Counted from the stretch's first letter, positions 12,063-24,884 are shown. The stretch: DNA of 64,000 nt from Glandiceps talaboti (GCF_964340395.1 NC_135564.1:22885887-22949886); one strand, 5' to 3'. Translations and numbers: made by a program. Notes: generated by a model from the letters alone, not told the origin.

Positions 12063-14729
12063 TAAACATTGGTTAGGGCCGTGTACTGATACTAATGATG
12101 AAATGTTGGTTAGGGCCGTGTACTGATACTGATAATGATGAAATGTTGGTTAGGGCCGTGTACTGATACTGATAATGATGAAATGTTGGTTAGGGCCGTG
12201 TACTGATACTGATAATGATGAAATGTTGGTTAGGGCCGTGTACTGATACTGATAATGATGAAATGTTGGTTAGTCCTGTGTACTGATACTGATAATGATG
12301 AAATGTTGGTTAGTCCAGTGTACTGATAATGATAATGATGAAATGTTGCTTAGGGCCGTGTACGGATACTGATAATGATGAAATATTGGTTAGGGCTGTG
12401 TACTGATACTGATAATGATGAAATGTTGCTTAGGGCCGTGTACTGATAATGATAATTATGAAATGTTGCTTAAGGCCGTGTACTGATACTGATAATGATG
12501 AAATATTGGTTAGGGCTGTGTACTGATACTGATAATGATGAAATATTGGTTAGGGCCGTGTACTGATACTGATAATGATGAAATGTTGGTTAGGCCATGT
12601 ACTGATAATGATAATGATAATGATGAAATGTTGCTTAGGGCCGTGTACTGATACTGATAATGATGAAATATTGGTTAGGGCCGTGTACTGATACTGATAA
12701 TGATGAAATGTTGGTTAGGGCCGTGTACTGATACTGATAATGATGAAATGTTGGTTACGGCCGTGTACTGATACTGATAATGATGAAATATTGGTTAGGG
12801 CCGTGTACTGATACTGATAATGATGAAATGTTGGTTAGGGCCGTGTACTGATACTGATAATGATGAAATGTTGGTTAGGCCATGTACTGATAATGATAAT
12901 GATAATGATGAAATGTTGCTTAGGGCCGTGTACTGATACTGATAATGATGAAATATTGGTTAGGGCCGTGTACTGATACTGATAATGATGAAATGTTGGT
13001 TAGGGCCGTGTACTGATACTGATAATGATGAAATGTTGGTTACGGCCGTGTACTGATACTGATAATGATGAAATATTGGTTAGGGCCGTGTACTGATACT
13101 GATAATGATGAAATGTTGGTTAGGGCCGTGTACTGATACTGATAATGATGAAATGTTGGTTAGGGCCGTGTACTGATACTGATAATGATGAAATATTGGT
13201 TAGGGCCGTGTACTGATACTGATAATGATGAAATGTTGCTTAGGGCCGTGTACTGATACTGATAATGATGAAATATTGGTTAGGGCTGTGTACTGATACT
13301 GATAATGATGAAATGATGGTTAGGCCGTGTACTGATACTGATAATGATGAAATGTTACTTAGGGCCGTGTACTGATACTGATAATGATGAAATGTTGGTT
13401 AGGCCGTGTACTGATAATGATAATGATGAAATATTGGTTAGGGCCGTGTACTGATACTGATAATGATGAAATATTGGTTAGTCCAGTGTACTGATAATGA
13501 TAATGATGAAATGTTGCTTAGGGCCGTGTACTGATACTGATAATGATGAAATATTGGTTAGGGCTGTGTACTGATACTGATAATGATGAAATGTTGGTTA
13601 GGGCCGTGTACTGATACTGATAATGATGAAATATTGGTTAGGGCTGTGTACTGATACTGATAATGATGAAATGTTGGTTAGGGCCGTGTACTGATACTGA
13701 TAATGATGAAATGTTGGTTAGGGCCGTGTACTGATACTGATAATGATGAAATATTGGTTAGGGCCGTGTACTGATAATGATAATGATGAAATATTGGTTA
13801 GGGCCGTGTACTGATACTGATAATGATGAAATATTGGTTAGGGCCGTGTACTGATATTGATAATGATGAAATGTTGGTTAGGGCCGTGTACTGATACTGA
13901 TAATGATGAAATATTGGTTAGGGCTGTGTACTGATACTGATAATGATGAAATGTTGGTTAGGGCCGTGTACTGATACTGATAATGATGAAATATTGGTTA
14001 GGGCCGTGTACTGATATTGATAATGATGAAATGTTGGTTAGGGCCGTGTACTGATACTGATAATGATGAAATATTGGTTAGGGCTGTGTACTGATACTGA
14101 TAATGATGAAATGTTGGTTAGTCCTGTGTACTGATACTGATAATGATGAAATGTTGGTTAGTCCCGTGTACTGATAATGATGACGATGAAACATTGGTTA
14201 TTCCCGTGTACTGATACTGATAATGATGAAATATTGGTTAGTCCCGTGTACTGATATTGATAATGATGAAATGTTGGTTAGTCCCGTGTACTGATAATGA
14301 TGAAATATTGGCTAGTCCTGTGTACTGATATTGATAATGATGAAACATTGGTTATTCCCGTGTACTGATACTGATGACGATGAAATATTGGTTAGTCCCG
14401 TGTACTGATATTGATAATGATGAAATGCTGGTTAGTCCCGTGTACTGATACTGATAATGATGAAATATTGGCTAGTCCTGTGTACTGATACTGATAATGA
14501 TGAAATGTTGGTTAGTCCTGTGTATTGATACTGATAATGATGAAATATTGGCTAGTCCTGTGTACTGATATTGATAATGATGAAATGTTGGTTAGTCCCG
14601 TGTACTGATACTGATAATGATGAAATATTGGCTAGTCCTGTGTACTGATATTGATAATGATGAAATGTTGGTTAGTCCGTGTACTAATACTGATGACGAT
14701 GAAATGTTGGTTAGGACCGTGTACTGATA
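12063..14729 (+). repeat. 40-bp satellite array 1 (~66 units)
   Basis: Unit contains TACTGATACTGATAATGATG followed by AAATGTTGGTTAGGGCCGTG (40 bp). Variants: ATATT for ATGTT, GCTTAG for GGTTAG, and TAGTCCC/TAGTCCT replacing TAGGGCC, which dominate the right quarter. Longer periods of ~284 bp (12593 and 12877) and 160 bp (13841 onward) are visible. The array passes directly into a family A element at about 14730. Confidence 0.97.
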
Positions 14730-14942
14730 CATTTTTAGCCCTAATTTCCATATTACTGATGGAATCATCATATCACGAACAAAACTTACTTTACACCCCC
14801 TTTAGATCGCTTCCTCCAAATTTCGCACTAATCTGCCCAGTAGTTTCTGAGTTTAAGTTTTTTGACCAAAAATCACATTTTCCCAACTAGACACCCACCA
14901 AATATCATGGCAATCGGTTCAGTGGTTTTTGACATTAAGTTG

Positions 14943-14980
<38 letters not shown>

Positions 14981-15043
14981 GACAGACAGACGCCAGGCGA
15001 TCCCTATAGCACTACTAAACCTCAGTTCAGTTGTGCTAAAAAA
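14730..15043 (+). mobile_element. family A element, 3' part
   Basis: Starts at TTTTTAGCCCTAATTTCCAT just after satellite 1. It continues through the conserved 'CTGCCCAGTAGTTT' block, a CA/CAGA array (14945-14990), and ends TTCAGTTGTGCTAAAA. Confidence 0.85.
14945..14990 (+). repeat. CA / CAGA microsatellite within family A
   Basis: (CA)n followed by (CAGA)n; the same arrangement occurs in most family A copies. Confidence 0.95.
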
Positions 15044-15480
15044 CTGCAGATCTGCCAGGGGGAAACCCCCTGGACTCCATCACCCCAGAGGCCACTCGTT
15101 CGTTAAACCAACAATAAGATTCACCAAAATTGGTAAAAAACTTCAAAAGCTTCTAGGGGGAGACCCCTAGGACCCCATAAGAGGTACACATGTTTCAGTC
15201 TCAAATAAAAGTTCTTTCCCTCACCTCTTACTGTCAAGATTCTATGAAACTTTTATTTCAAAAATGTTTCAACCTTATGTAGTTGCTTTTTACATGTTAG
15301 AGCTGTCTTGTAAAGCTTGCAAATTATTGTCTGAAAGTGTCTGTGAATAGTAAAAATCCTCCAGGGCTTCTAGGGGAGACCCCCTACAACCCCCCCCCCC
15401 CAACCTCCCCATTCACACACACTCACACAAGAGGTGGACATATCCCAGTCTCAAAGCTCTTCTCTCTACAGCTTACTGTA
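15044..15480. repeat. family D repeat copy
   Basis: Begins CTGCAGATCTGCCAGGGGGA directly after the family A terminus and repeats the block seen at 10090-10460 (CTTGTAAAGCTTGCAAATTA). Confidence 0.6.
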
Positions 15481-15693
15481 CTGCTATGAAACTTTATTCA
15501 TGGGGGTCAGTGACTTTTTGTCGGCCCAATGGAAAAAAATCTGGATATCTCAAAGAAGGAAAGAAAAAAAAATGTTGCCAGCATAGGCGAAGGAGAAAAA
15601 ATATAATTCACAAGCAAGCAGGTTGGAAAAAAATAATGACTCTCCACCAATCTTCCAAGCCCCCCCCCCCCCCAGGATATCGAATGGTCTACC

Positions 15694-15921
15694 CCTAATG
15701 CCAGCAACATATGAGCCGAGATATTAAAAGTCATCTACATCTTTAATGATGACCTCATTTCTGGAACGGATTGGTTGTAGATCTGTGTCATCATTCAAGA
15801 CCATACATTCTGTTTTCTTTGCGTTAACTTGCCGGTTAAGCATCAGACCAACTTTTGCAGCGGCATTTCCTAAGGATGTTAGTAGATGTTGTGCCGAGGA
15901 TAGTAGATCAACTGAAAGGGT
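15694..15921 (-). pseudogene. non-LTR retrotransposon reverse-transcriptase fragment
   Basis: The minus strand reads LLSSAQHLLTSLGNAAAKVG, then a KKTECMV block and VDDF-stop-YLGSYVA. In non-LTR RTs the corresponding region reads like 'A..VGL.LN..KTE.M' followed by 'FKYLGS'. One in-frame TAA sits immediately before YLGS. Both ends of the RT domain are missing, so this is a short dead fragment. It was found by translating the minus strand; the open plus-strand frame here is its shadow. Confidence 0.75.
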
Positions 15922-15949
15922 CAGTTTGATAAACGCTACAGACTATCTG

Positions 15950-16290
15950 CAATATGCAAGAAATAGCTAATTTTGATAATTGACCAAGAAGTTCAAGGTC
16001 AAAGGTTGCAAGTGATTATATGCGGTTAGATCTAGACACTTGAATAGACTGTATTGAAGTTTTTTGAGAAAAGCAGTAATATATTGATTTGGTACTCCAG
16101 ATATGGCTGCCATTTGGTAAAAGTGATACGAGCATTAAAAGTAATTCTAATTAGACATATTTGTTCTCCTATATTACCTGATTTAAAAGAAAATACAACA
16201 AAGTGTCTATGATCAGCAAGAAATGGCTGAATTTTAATAACTGACCCTGAAGGTCAATGTCTTAAAGGTTTTAATGGAGTGGCAGGTAGT
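15950..16290. repeat. family C repeat fragment
   Basis: Contains TTCAAGGTCAAAGGTTGCAAG and 'ACTGACCCTGAAGGTCAATG', blocks shared with 22320-22960, 47700-48062 and 57340-57580. Confidence 0.5.
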
Positions 16291-16441
16291 TTTCAGGATT
16301 TTGACCAAACATCATATTCAGACTGATCTGCCCAACAACTCTTCAACTGTAAAAAGCATTGCAATTAACTTTTGGACCAATTTCCCAAATATTTTAAACC
16401 CCAAGTCACACCAGGTTAGCAATACTTTGCATTTTGAGCCA

Positions 16442-16645
16442 TGGGATCATCCTGTCTAGAGCAATCCACCATCTAGCCATTCTAGAGACATCTGGGATCA
16501 TCCTGTCTTGAGCAATCCACCATCTAGCCATTCTAGAGACATCTGGGATCATCCTGTCTTGAGCAATCCACCATCTAGCCATTCTAGAGACATCTGGGAT
16601 CATCCTGTCTAGAGCAATCCACCATCTAGCCATTCTAGAGACGTC
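16442..16645 (+). repeat. 51-bp minisatellite, four copies
   Basis: Unit starts GGGATCATCCTGTCTTGAGC at 16442, 16493, 16544 and 16595. As 51 is a multiple of three, a minus-strand 17-residue repeat stays open; I regard it as an artefact. Confidence 0.97.
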
Positions 16646-16671
16646 CACCCAGACAGTTTGGGTTTAAGTTA

Positions 16672-17072
16672 TTTCTTGCCAAAAGTCCCTTTTTAAGGCC
16701 AAATTTGCATATAATGTAGAGCAAATGTAGACCAAAAAGACCCCTTTTTAGCCCTAATTTGCATATTACTGAGGGAATCATGTCATGAACAAATCTTAAT
16801 TTACTCATCCCTAAGAATGTTCCCACCAAATTTCATGCCAATCTGCCCCAGTAGTTTTAGAGTTTAAGTTTTTGATCAAAACCCACATCTCTGAAGCATT
16901 CATCTTCATTTGAACAATTTCCCAACCCACCAGAAGTAACATGACCACCAAATATCAAAGCAATCGGTCCAGCAGTTTTTGACTTTAAGTTGTTTTTACA
17001 CACACACACAGACAGACACTTTGCTATGTCTATAGCACTACTGAACCTTATCAGTTCAGTTGTGCTAAAAAG
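16672..17072 (+). mobile_element. family A element, 3' part
   Basis: Contains TTTTTAGCCCTAATTTGCAT, the CAGTAGTTTTAGAGTTTAAG block, a short CA array and the TTCAGTTGTGCTAAAA end. Confidence 0.85.
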
Positions 17073-17089
17073 TAACATGCCCCACCTAC

Positions 17090-17091
<2 letters not shown>

Positions 17092-17131
<40 letters not shown>

Positions 17132-17142
17132 AGACAGACAGA
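17092..17142 (+). repeat. CA microsatellite
   Basis: (CA)n with flanking CAGA units. Confidence 0.9.
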
Positions 17143-18088
17143 TTGACAAACTGAGCATTATAATAGTTCAGTTCAACAGTGTGCTGTAATTGCCTTGGAA
17201 CTATTGGCACATGCATAAGACGACAAGGCAATAATGGGGTTTATGTATACTACCTATGACATGTCAAGTTTAGGTTATTTGGAAAGGATTACTGTCTGCC
17301 AGTTATATGGCCTGAGAATAAAACAATGAGACACACTTGACAGGGATTCTGCTGTTTAATTAAGTGGGTTCTTTTTATTTTCAAGACAAGTAGATCTTGA
17401 TATAAACACTGATACAATTATCATAAAACTCTTTTCTTTTTTACATATACAAAATTAAACAGTGTTTATACAAGATGGGTCAGAATAAGATAAATGTAGA
17501 GGTTTTCAAAAGGCCGCTGTAGAAAAATAAGTGATTTGACAGACAGTTTATTAGTTAAGCCCTTATACCATGTACCATAAATCACATGACAGACAAGTTA
17601 GTTTCAGTTAAATTTCCTTGTTTTGAAAGCTAAGAAATCTCACAGTTCAGTTTTACTAGCATCCTTTCATTACATTTACCATTTCTCTGCTATGGCTAGC
17701 ATATCAGTTGATTTCCACACATAAAACACTTTGTGGTGCTACTTGTCTAGTTCTAACCTCACTGTAAATCTCCTGCTATTGATTCCTGAAGAAGATGCTA
17801 TTTCTTCCATTCATTACAATGTTTCACTAAATCACTTACTATTGAAACTACAAGCCCACAAAGCTTGTCAACAAGGATAATATTTATTACAATATTACAG
17901 ATTGCAGAAGAGAAACATGCCTGTAGAAAAGTATACAAACTGGTAAAACTGAGTTGTGAATTGTGGCCATAACATGCTCAAGTTATTTTCATCTATATGT
18001 GAAATGCAATCTTGAAGTGCAATAAATACTCTTTGGTTTGGATAGGAACAAAACATACAGGGAAAAAATAATAATAATGCTTGTTTGC

Positions 18089-18090
18089 AC

Positions 18091-18130
<40 letters not shown>

Positions 18131-18131
18131 G
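18089..18131 (+). repeat. TCAA tetranucleotide repeat
   Basis: Ten or so TCAA units. Confidence 0.95.
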
Positions 18132-20526
18132 CAGAGTAAAATTCTTGCAGCATTTAGTAGGTACCTGTGCATTTTTATGTGTAGTCTGACCCAGGACAAA
18201 CAGGTTCCTGTCAGGTTAGGTATACAATCAGCTGGCATGTGTCAATAAATACATTTTGAAAAACAACCTGAGGTTTTAAGCTTACAGTCCCCTGAGCATA
18301 TACAGGCCAATAACTGGTGTGTTGGGCTTATTATTATAACTTTTTTTTTTACAATAGTTAATAGTAAGGTAATACATAAGAACAAGTCAATATTTTTGCA
18401 TGCAACTCAGGTTATAAGTCACTAGTACACTAAAGGTAAAAGGTCACATACATAAATCACAAGACATCACTACAGAATATCATTACTCTTATTACAATAG
18501 TATGCATTAAAAAATCAGCTGCATGGCAGAGTAAAAGTCACAATCATTTCATTTTTCACAGTCCAATGACTTCCCCAGTTACCTATTCTAATATTTTTCA
18601 TTCCTTTTTCCTTCTGAAAAAAGGACTCGCATAATTTTCTGGCAAAACATCAATGCAATGATGAATTTATGTGTATATACTTTAAGATAGAGTTGACTGT
18701 ATTTTAACACCCTCCCTCCCCCACTTACCATATGACAATGAAAATGTGATTTGATTGGGTAAGTCATGTGACCAAGAATTTAAAACATGATTGGTTGAGA
18801 GCACACTGAGCTCCAAATTTAACAAATCTCTCTCTCCCCCTCTCTCTCTGCATATTGTTCCCCTACAACTACAACTGACTGCTACATTTAATCCAAATTC
18901 ACACAACTTGAAGCACAAAATGTTACAAAGAATCCTTCACAACCTCTAAACATGGACAATGTTTAGTTTACTTACTTCCTTGTTTGGACACATTGCATAG
19001 CCACATGATCACTGGCTACATTTCATTCTCAATTCTGAAAACCATACGAGGTGACAGCTGATTAGAGTAAGCTAACACATAACTCTTGACATCAAAAGGT
19101 CATCAGATCAAGGGAGGTCAATTTACAAGTAACACAATGTACAGAGACATGAGAACACATGGATACAAGATAAATACAGGTAGGTATGTACATGGGGCAC
19201 TATCATAGATTGAAAGATCTACTAAAGTCACTTCATTTTAATACAACAAACAAGAGATACATAAAAACTTAGTCCTATCTTATCTTGGTAAAAACTGGGA
19301 CCTGATAACTTAATGCCTAAATCAGGTACATGTACACTAAAAACATATGTCAGCTTTGCTTGTAAACAATTCCTGTGCTTATAAATATTGTCAGCTGACA
19401 TACTTGATTCTGACTACTAGTTAGGTTATGTTCATAGCAATTTCTCTTTGTTTCCTTAGTGAACACCCTGTCTATGTTATGGTTAATATCTTTGTCATCG
19501 TCGTTGCACAATAGTCAAATCTTTTTCTTGTCAACCAGATTTATAAATATGTGAACCATACTTTAACTGTAGAGACAAGTCTCCCTGAGATTTGGCATGT
19601 AATATGGTCCTTACTGAGGTAGTTCATAATATACAATAAATATATATATTTCATAAACTTTTAAAAGACAAATAATACTACTAAGTAACTATGGTAACAG
19701 GTGGAATTATCAGAGTCACTTCCTTTCTTAAGAACTCTGTATCTAAATTTTACCTGACTCCCCCCACACCACCCAACAATCCTTGCAACATCATAAACAT
19801 TCAAAGAAGACTGGTCTTACTTACTCTGAAGGTTGAACAGAATAAAAATATGTGACTATCTCACACTGTCCCAACAGTACACACAATTACTCTATGTGGT
19901 TCACAGTATTACTTCTCTCTCTTCTTTTAATTTATCATCTTTTTAATACAATCTTTGGCAGGGGATAAATGTCTAGCAACTGACAGTGATACCGCCAGTT
20001 ATTATAAAAGTCTCCTAGCAACTGACAGAGAAACCGCAAGTTATTTTAAACATATTGTAAGTCATACCTTGTGGATGATTAACTAGCAAACTGTGTTGTT
20101 CAGTATGTATACCACACTCATCACTTGTAATTTTCTGACAAAGTTAAAATTGTTGCCGACAATGAACACACTGTTAGCTGCACGGTAGAATTTCTGAACA
20201 AGTCTCGTGTGTTCGAAGACACAGCCCCCAACATTACATGTATTGTGCTCTTATAGTTCTTTCAACCCAGTCTTTAACCAAACTGTGTATTCAGATGTAG
20301 CTATAATACATGTATTGGTTTGTCTCCACATTTACTATAACAAGTCACAGACATTTTGAATTTGCAGTAAAAATCTGAGAGATAGTATCAGCTACAAACA
20401 CCAGGGTGCACACAACAGCTACTTTCAATTGTCTGCAAAATGTAGCAGTAAAATGTGTTAGCTTTCCTTCCCATGTTCAATAGTCGAGATGTGTGTAGGT
20501 AGACTACTACTTTTTCTGTTATTTTC

Positions 20527-20634
20527 ACAATCATGACAATAGTTTACATTTCGCAATCATGACAATAGTTTACATTTCGCAATCATGACAATAGTTTACA
20601 TTTCGCAATCATGACAATAGTTTACATTTCGCAA
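20527..20634 (+). repeat. 26-bp minisatellite, four copies
   Basis: Unit with CAATCATGACAATAGTTTAC repeated four times without change. Confidence 0.95.
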
Positions 20635-21402
20635 TATTTTCAATCCATTTACACTGTCTCAGGTCATTGCTACATGTATGATCTTGAAATGACACACAGT
20701 AAAATTTTCTAAAAGTTTACTTCAGTCAGTCATGAATACAGGAACCAGATGCTTACTAACTGTGGGCACCCGAATGTTTATAGTCAACATTAACCCTTTG
20801 AGTTGTATGTAACTTCATCAATGTGTATTCCTATTGTAGTAAATGTGGAGACAAACTATGGAACTAGTACATATAATGTAGCAACATCTATAGAAAGGTT
20901 TGGGTTGGAGGCTAGGTTGAAAGAACTGCAGCTGAAATACTGTCAACAATTCACTGGCAAGTTCACAACATTACTTATAGCAATATTTACCAATAAAATC
21001 AAGTGAAGCCATGTGACCAAATACACTAGAGGGGAAAATGGGACATTTACTATTCACAGTATTATGAAACAAATTCAGTCTGATTGGACAGCCATTCTTT
21101 CACAACATGGATGCTGAGATACTTTTTGTAAATGGTGTCTAAAGGCAAAAATATTCAGTTTTATTGAGTAAATTTGTATTAAAGCCTAAAGACTGACCAT
21201 CAAGGACAAAGGCAAGTTTTCAAACAGAAAGTATGGATTGTGTCTAGTACTTGTACAATACATTAGTATGTGCAAAAGTTCAAAAATATGACAGAACTTG
21301 CTAAATGATCTTGAATATGAATGTCAAGATCATGGACTACTGTCTTATCAGAAAGGTAACTCCTTATGATATAGTGTAGACAAATTCAATGGTGACCCTT
21401 TT

Positions 21403-22290
21403 CAAAATTTGGCTGTTGCTATGGGTGTGATCTTGTTGCTAAGCATATTTGCTTACACTTTTGCAATCTTTATTCACATGCCTACCCATGCTTGCTGTTA
21501 CCTTTGATATATACATCACCACTTGGCTGTCGTTATGGGCATGGTTTTGTTACCAGGCATATTTGCATGCATGCATTGAATGTTTATTTGCTTGCCTATT
21601 AATCAATTATTATTAAGATTCTTTATTCCCTTGCCTACCTGTCCCTGTTGTTATCTTTGTAACTTGCATCATCATTTCACTCTTGCTAAAGGGCATGGCC
21701 ATGGTTGCTTGGGTCCAGTTTGTCAATATGTTATCAAACAATAACTGCAGAATAGCACCTTCAGAAAAATCCCCACCCAGTTTCAACCCCATTCACAATG
21801 TAGTTTTCAAGATATAAGGTTTTGAACAAAATTGACATTTTTTAGACCTAATTTACATATCACCGATGTGCTCATTATGTTGTGAATACACCATCATGTA
21901 CACATCTCCATAGGCATCCCCATTAAATTTCAGACCAATCTGCTCAGTAGTTTTGGACTTATTATAGATTATTGACCCCAAAAACCCACATCTGTAGCCC
22001 TAATTTTCATGTCACTGATGGGATCATCATGTCAGGTATACTTCTTAATTTAAACACCCCAAAGAACATTTCCATAAAATCTCGGCCCCATCTGCTCAGT
22101 AATTTTGATTTTTTTTCCGCAAAGTCACATTTTTAATCCTCATTTGCATATCACCGATTGGATCACCATGTCAAGAACAGTCCTTTGTCTACACATCCCT
22201 ATCAACATCTTCACCAAATTTTAGGTGAATCTGCCTAGACGTTTTTGAGTTTCATTTTACCAAAATCACATTTTTTGACCAAAAACGCAT
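21403..22290 (+). mobile_element. family A element, lacks the 3' CA end
   Basis: Begins at GGCTGTTGCTATGGGTGTGA, passes through three versions of the 'CCTAATTTGCATATCAC' block, and gives way at about 22290 to a family C copy. Confidence 0.75.
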
Positions 22291-22319
22291 ATAACTTAAA
22301 CAATGTATTGGTACATATT

Positions 22320-22960
22320 TGTATGATGTCTATTGGTTTAAAAATTTCAAAGATATTTAAAATGTGCTACTTGACCTTGAATATGAAGGTCAATGTCAAA
22401 TGACACATGGCTTAACTCAACAAATATAGAGGTACAGACACAGCTACAAATCTTCATGTTATTCAGCAATTTGCCATTTGACCTTGAAGATGCTGGTCAT
22501 GGTCAAAGGTCAAGGTATAAAAAGGTAGATTAACTTTGTAAATATGGGTATATATACTTGAATTGAGTCTCTGTTTTCAGTTATGTTAGAAAGAGGCAAA
22601 TTTTGGCTCTTTGCTTTTACAATAATAGTCCAGGTCAAGGTCCAATTAGAAAGCTTATTATCGGTTATGTGGGGGGTAGACGCTTGAATGGTGTCCATTT
22701 ATATGAAACCTTTTGAGATATGGTAAAGTGTGTATTTTTATCACAAGTATGCTGACTATTTTATCATAAAAGTCAAAGGTCACAAAATAAAATGACGTGT
22801 TTCACAGTTTTTGCTAGGTTTAGTTAGAATTGAGTCATGGGTGTCAGAGATATTGCTGGCCATGGATGGACAGATAGATGGACACATGTATGGCTGGAGG
22901 GATGGTCATGGGTCATCCTACAACCCCCCTCCAGGCTGTGCCCATTGGGAGCTAATAATA
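22320..22960 (+). mobile_element. family C element with terminal palindrome
   Basis: Contains TTGACCTTGAAGATGCTGGT and AAAGGTCAAGGT, a GGATGGACAGATAGATGGAC tract, and ends CCCATTGGGAGCTAATAA. The end resembles the hairpin-CTAA ends at 32939 and 48062. Confidence 0.55.
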
Positions 22961-23473
22961 CCAAATTATCAAATGGAACAAAATCAAAAGAAAATAAAGG
23001 TATAATCCAAGTAAATCACAAAATTATCCAATTAAAATTTGTTTCTCAAATCACTTTCCCACAATGGCAGCTCCTCAGATCTGACATGACTTGATTTCGG
23101 CTCCTCATATCTACTAAGGATTTCTATTATAGTAATTCTGACATCAGAGCATAAATAATTTAGTAAGTCTATTTCGGTTCAATCACTTGGCTTATTCAAC
23201 TGTTAATATTGTATGTTATTGAATGGCAAAGATTGTCATATGATTGCAGGAGGGTGTTGTACACTACAGATATCTTATCCCTACTTGGGACGGCCATTGC
23301 TGTTTAATTTTGATTGCTTCTATTACTCAGTATTTCACATTTCAGCTTGGTGTTTTCAGGGTTGATGGTGTGTCCACATGTTCATAATAGAAGAAGATTT
23401 TCTGTTCTAATTTTCTTTTTTCCTGATGCCAAACTGTCTTGCTATTTACCGATAATATGCAATGCCCTCCTGT

Positions 23474-23788
23474 GGTCATATGAGGAATCTACATCAATAT
23501 ATTGTCTACAATAACAGCTGAAGAATGGTCATATGAGGAATCTACATCAATGTATTGTGTACAATAACAGCTGAAGAATGGTCATATGAGGAATCTACAT
23601 CAATGTATTGTCTACAATAACAGCTGAAGAATGGTCATATGAGGAATCTACATCAACGTATTGTCTACAATAACAGCTGAAGAATGGTCATATGAGGAAT
23701 CTACATCAATGTATTGTCTACAATAACAGCTGAAGAATGGTCATATGAGGAATCTACATCAATGTATTGTCTACAATAACAGCTGAAG
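23474..23788 (+). repeat. 53-bp minisatellite, six copies
   Basis: TCATATGAGGAATCTACATC recurs at 23476, 23529, 23582, 23635, 23688 and 23741 (period 53) with only one or two changes per unit. Confidence 0.97.
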
Positions 23789-24269
23789 AAGACTGACTGA
23801 TTCAGCCCTAATATACATGGTAAATTATTTGACCCTTGAGTGAAATGTTGAATGTGAACCCTGTCTCCGAATCAAAAGACTCAAATTGGCATTCTGTATT
23901 TTGGGCTGCTGTTTGGTATTCAGTTTAGTAGAGCAATCTTTTCATCACATTCCACATCACCTAAGATCTCACATGATGTACTCTTACAATGTGACTTTTG
24001 GTCTAGAATTCCACCTAATAACAACATAGAAATGAGGTAATCTGTCTCTAAACCTGGAACAGCTGCTAAGCATACTTTTTAAAAATACTTAAACAAACAT
24101 CTGAGAACACACAAGAAATGTGTTGCTTACAACACTTCCACCTTGTTGCCAAAAGTTTCTGTGCAGGCAGTATACTTGCCCTGTATTTAAATATTTAAAA
24201 AATTGTCTATACTAGGCATATAATATCTTATACATAATGTTATGTTTTACAATAAATCACAAAACAATC

Positions 24270-24884
24270 TTACATATTTAGTGCAAACTCAATGAAGTGT
24301 GGTGAGGTATCTTGACTATTCTTGCTTTCCGAATTGTCCATGGTTTGTGTGTTGCTTAGCTCTGAACTTGTCAGTCTTCTTTCCTCCTCTGATTCACTAC
24401 CACTGTGGTTGTTGAGGTGGGCTTCATATTCTGACTCAACAGGAAATGGCCGCCTTTCCCAAACTGTATCAGCTGATGATGTATGTTTTGAGTTCAGGTT
24501 TGACTCGTATATCCCTGAGTCATGTGCAACATTATCCACGGCTGGACACAGCAGGGGGCTTGTGGTGGAATCACTGTAAGTATGGCAATGATTAACACCT
24601 GTATTGCCATGATGACCCTGAGTGGAAGATTTTTGTAAAAGTGCAGCTCCTTGTTGATTGATGTCAGTCTGATCCTGTAAGTCTGTCATTATGTGACAGG
24701 CAGGGAGATGAGACAAACTACAGTTCACATTGTGCTGAGGTAGGGGTTCAGTATCACTACTATTCCTGTCATGGTGGGCAGCATTACAGGTAATGTGTGT
24801 TGTAACGTCACCGGGTGGATCTTCATCATCACCACTATGACAATATGAAATGTCAGTGAGAAGGGTACTGTTCCCTTCAATCAT
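24270..24884 (-). CDS. IGDCC-like receptor, terminal exon h: cytoplasmic C-terminus
   Basis: Acceptor TTTTTCCTCTACAG before 24884, phase 0, reading 204 residues to TAA at 24272-24270. Begins MIEGNSTLLTDISYCHSGDD; the first codon is Met, but I treat it as internal because the acceptor is strong and the phase fits exon g. Rich in His, Ser, Thr and acidic residues, with no domain I recognise. A segment DSGIYESN near the middle and the C-terminus SPHFIEFALNM are the best candidates for short conserved motifs. Without exon g evidence it could be the end of another gene, but no other minus-strand gene is seen. Confidence 0.72.
   Translation of the reverse strand: MIEGNSTLLTDISYCHSGDDEDPPGDVTTHITCNAAHHDRNSSDTEPLPQHNVNCSLSHLPACHIMTDLQDQTDINQQGAALLQKSSTQGHHGNTGVNHCHTYSDSTTSPLLCPAVDNVAHDSGIYESNLNSKHTSSADTVWERRPFPVESEYEAHLNNHSGSESEEERRLTSSELSNTQTMDNSESKNSQDTSPHFIEFALNM

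Larger units (their letters stand above)
17341..24269 (-). other. candidate long 3'UTR and downstream region of the receptor gene
   Basis: From the TAA at 24270 leftward the sequence is mostly low-repeat until about 17.3 kb, where dense repeats resume. Minus-strand AATAAA signals occur near 17374-17379 and 17882-17887; the first would place cleavage near 17.35 kb. It contains a 53-bp minisatellite, a family A fragment, a family C copy and a 26-bp repeat. Whether it is one 6.9-kb 3'UTR cannot be told without transcripts. Confidence 0.3.

Noticed and set aside
12063-14729. TTAGGG in every satellite 1 unit as interstitial telomere repeat
   Set aside because: Only one TTAGGG per 40-bp unit, not tandem; it is part of GGTTAGGGCC and changes to TTAGTCC in many units.
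12063-14729. CRISPR array
   Set aside because: Continuous 40-bp tandem repeats without unique spacers, in a eukaryotic context.
16406-16648. 80-residue frame with 17-residue repeats (DVSRMARWWIAQDRMIP)
   Set aside because: Exactly the 51-bp minisatellite; no start context, splice or domain support.
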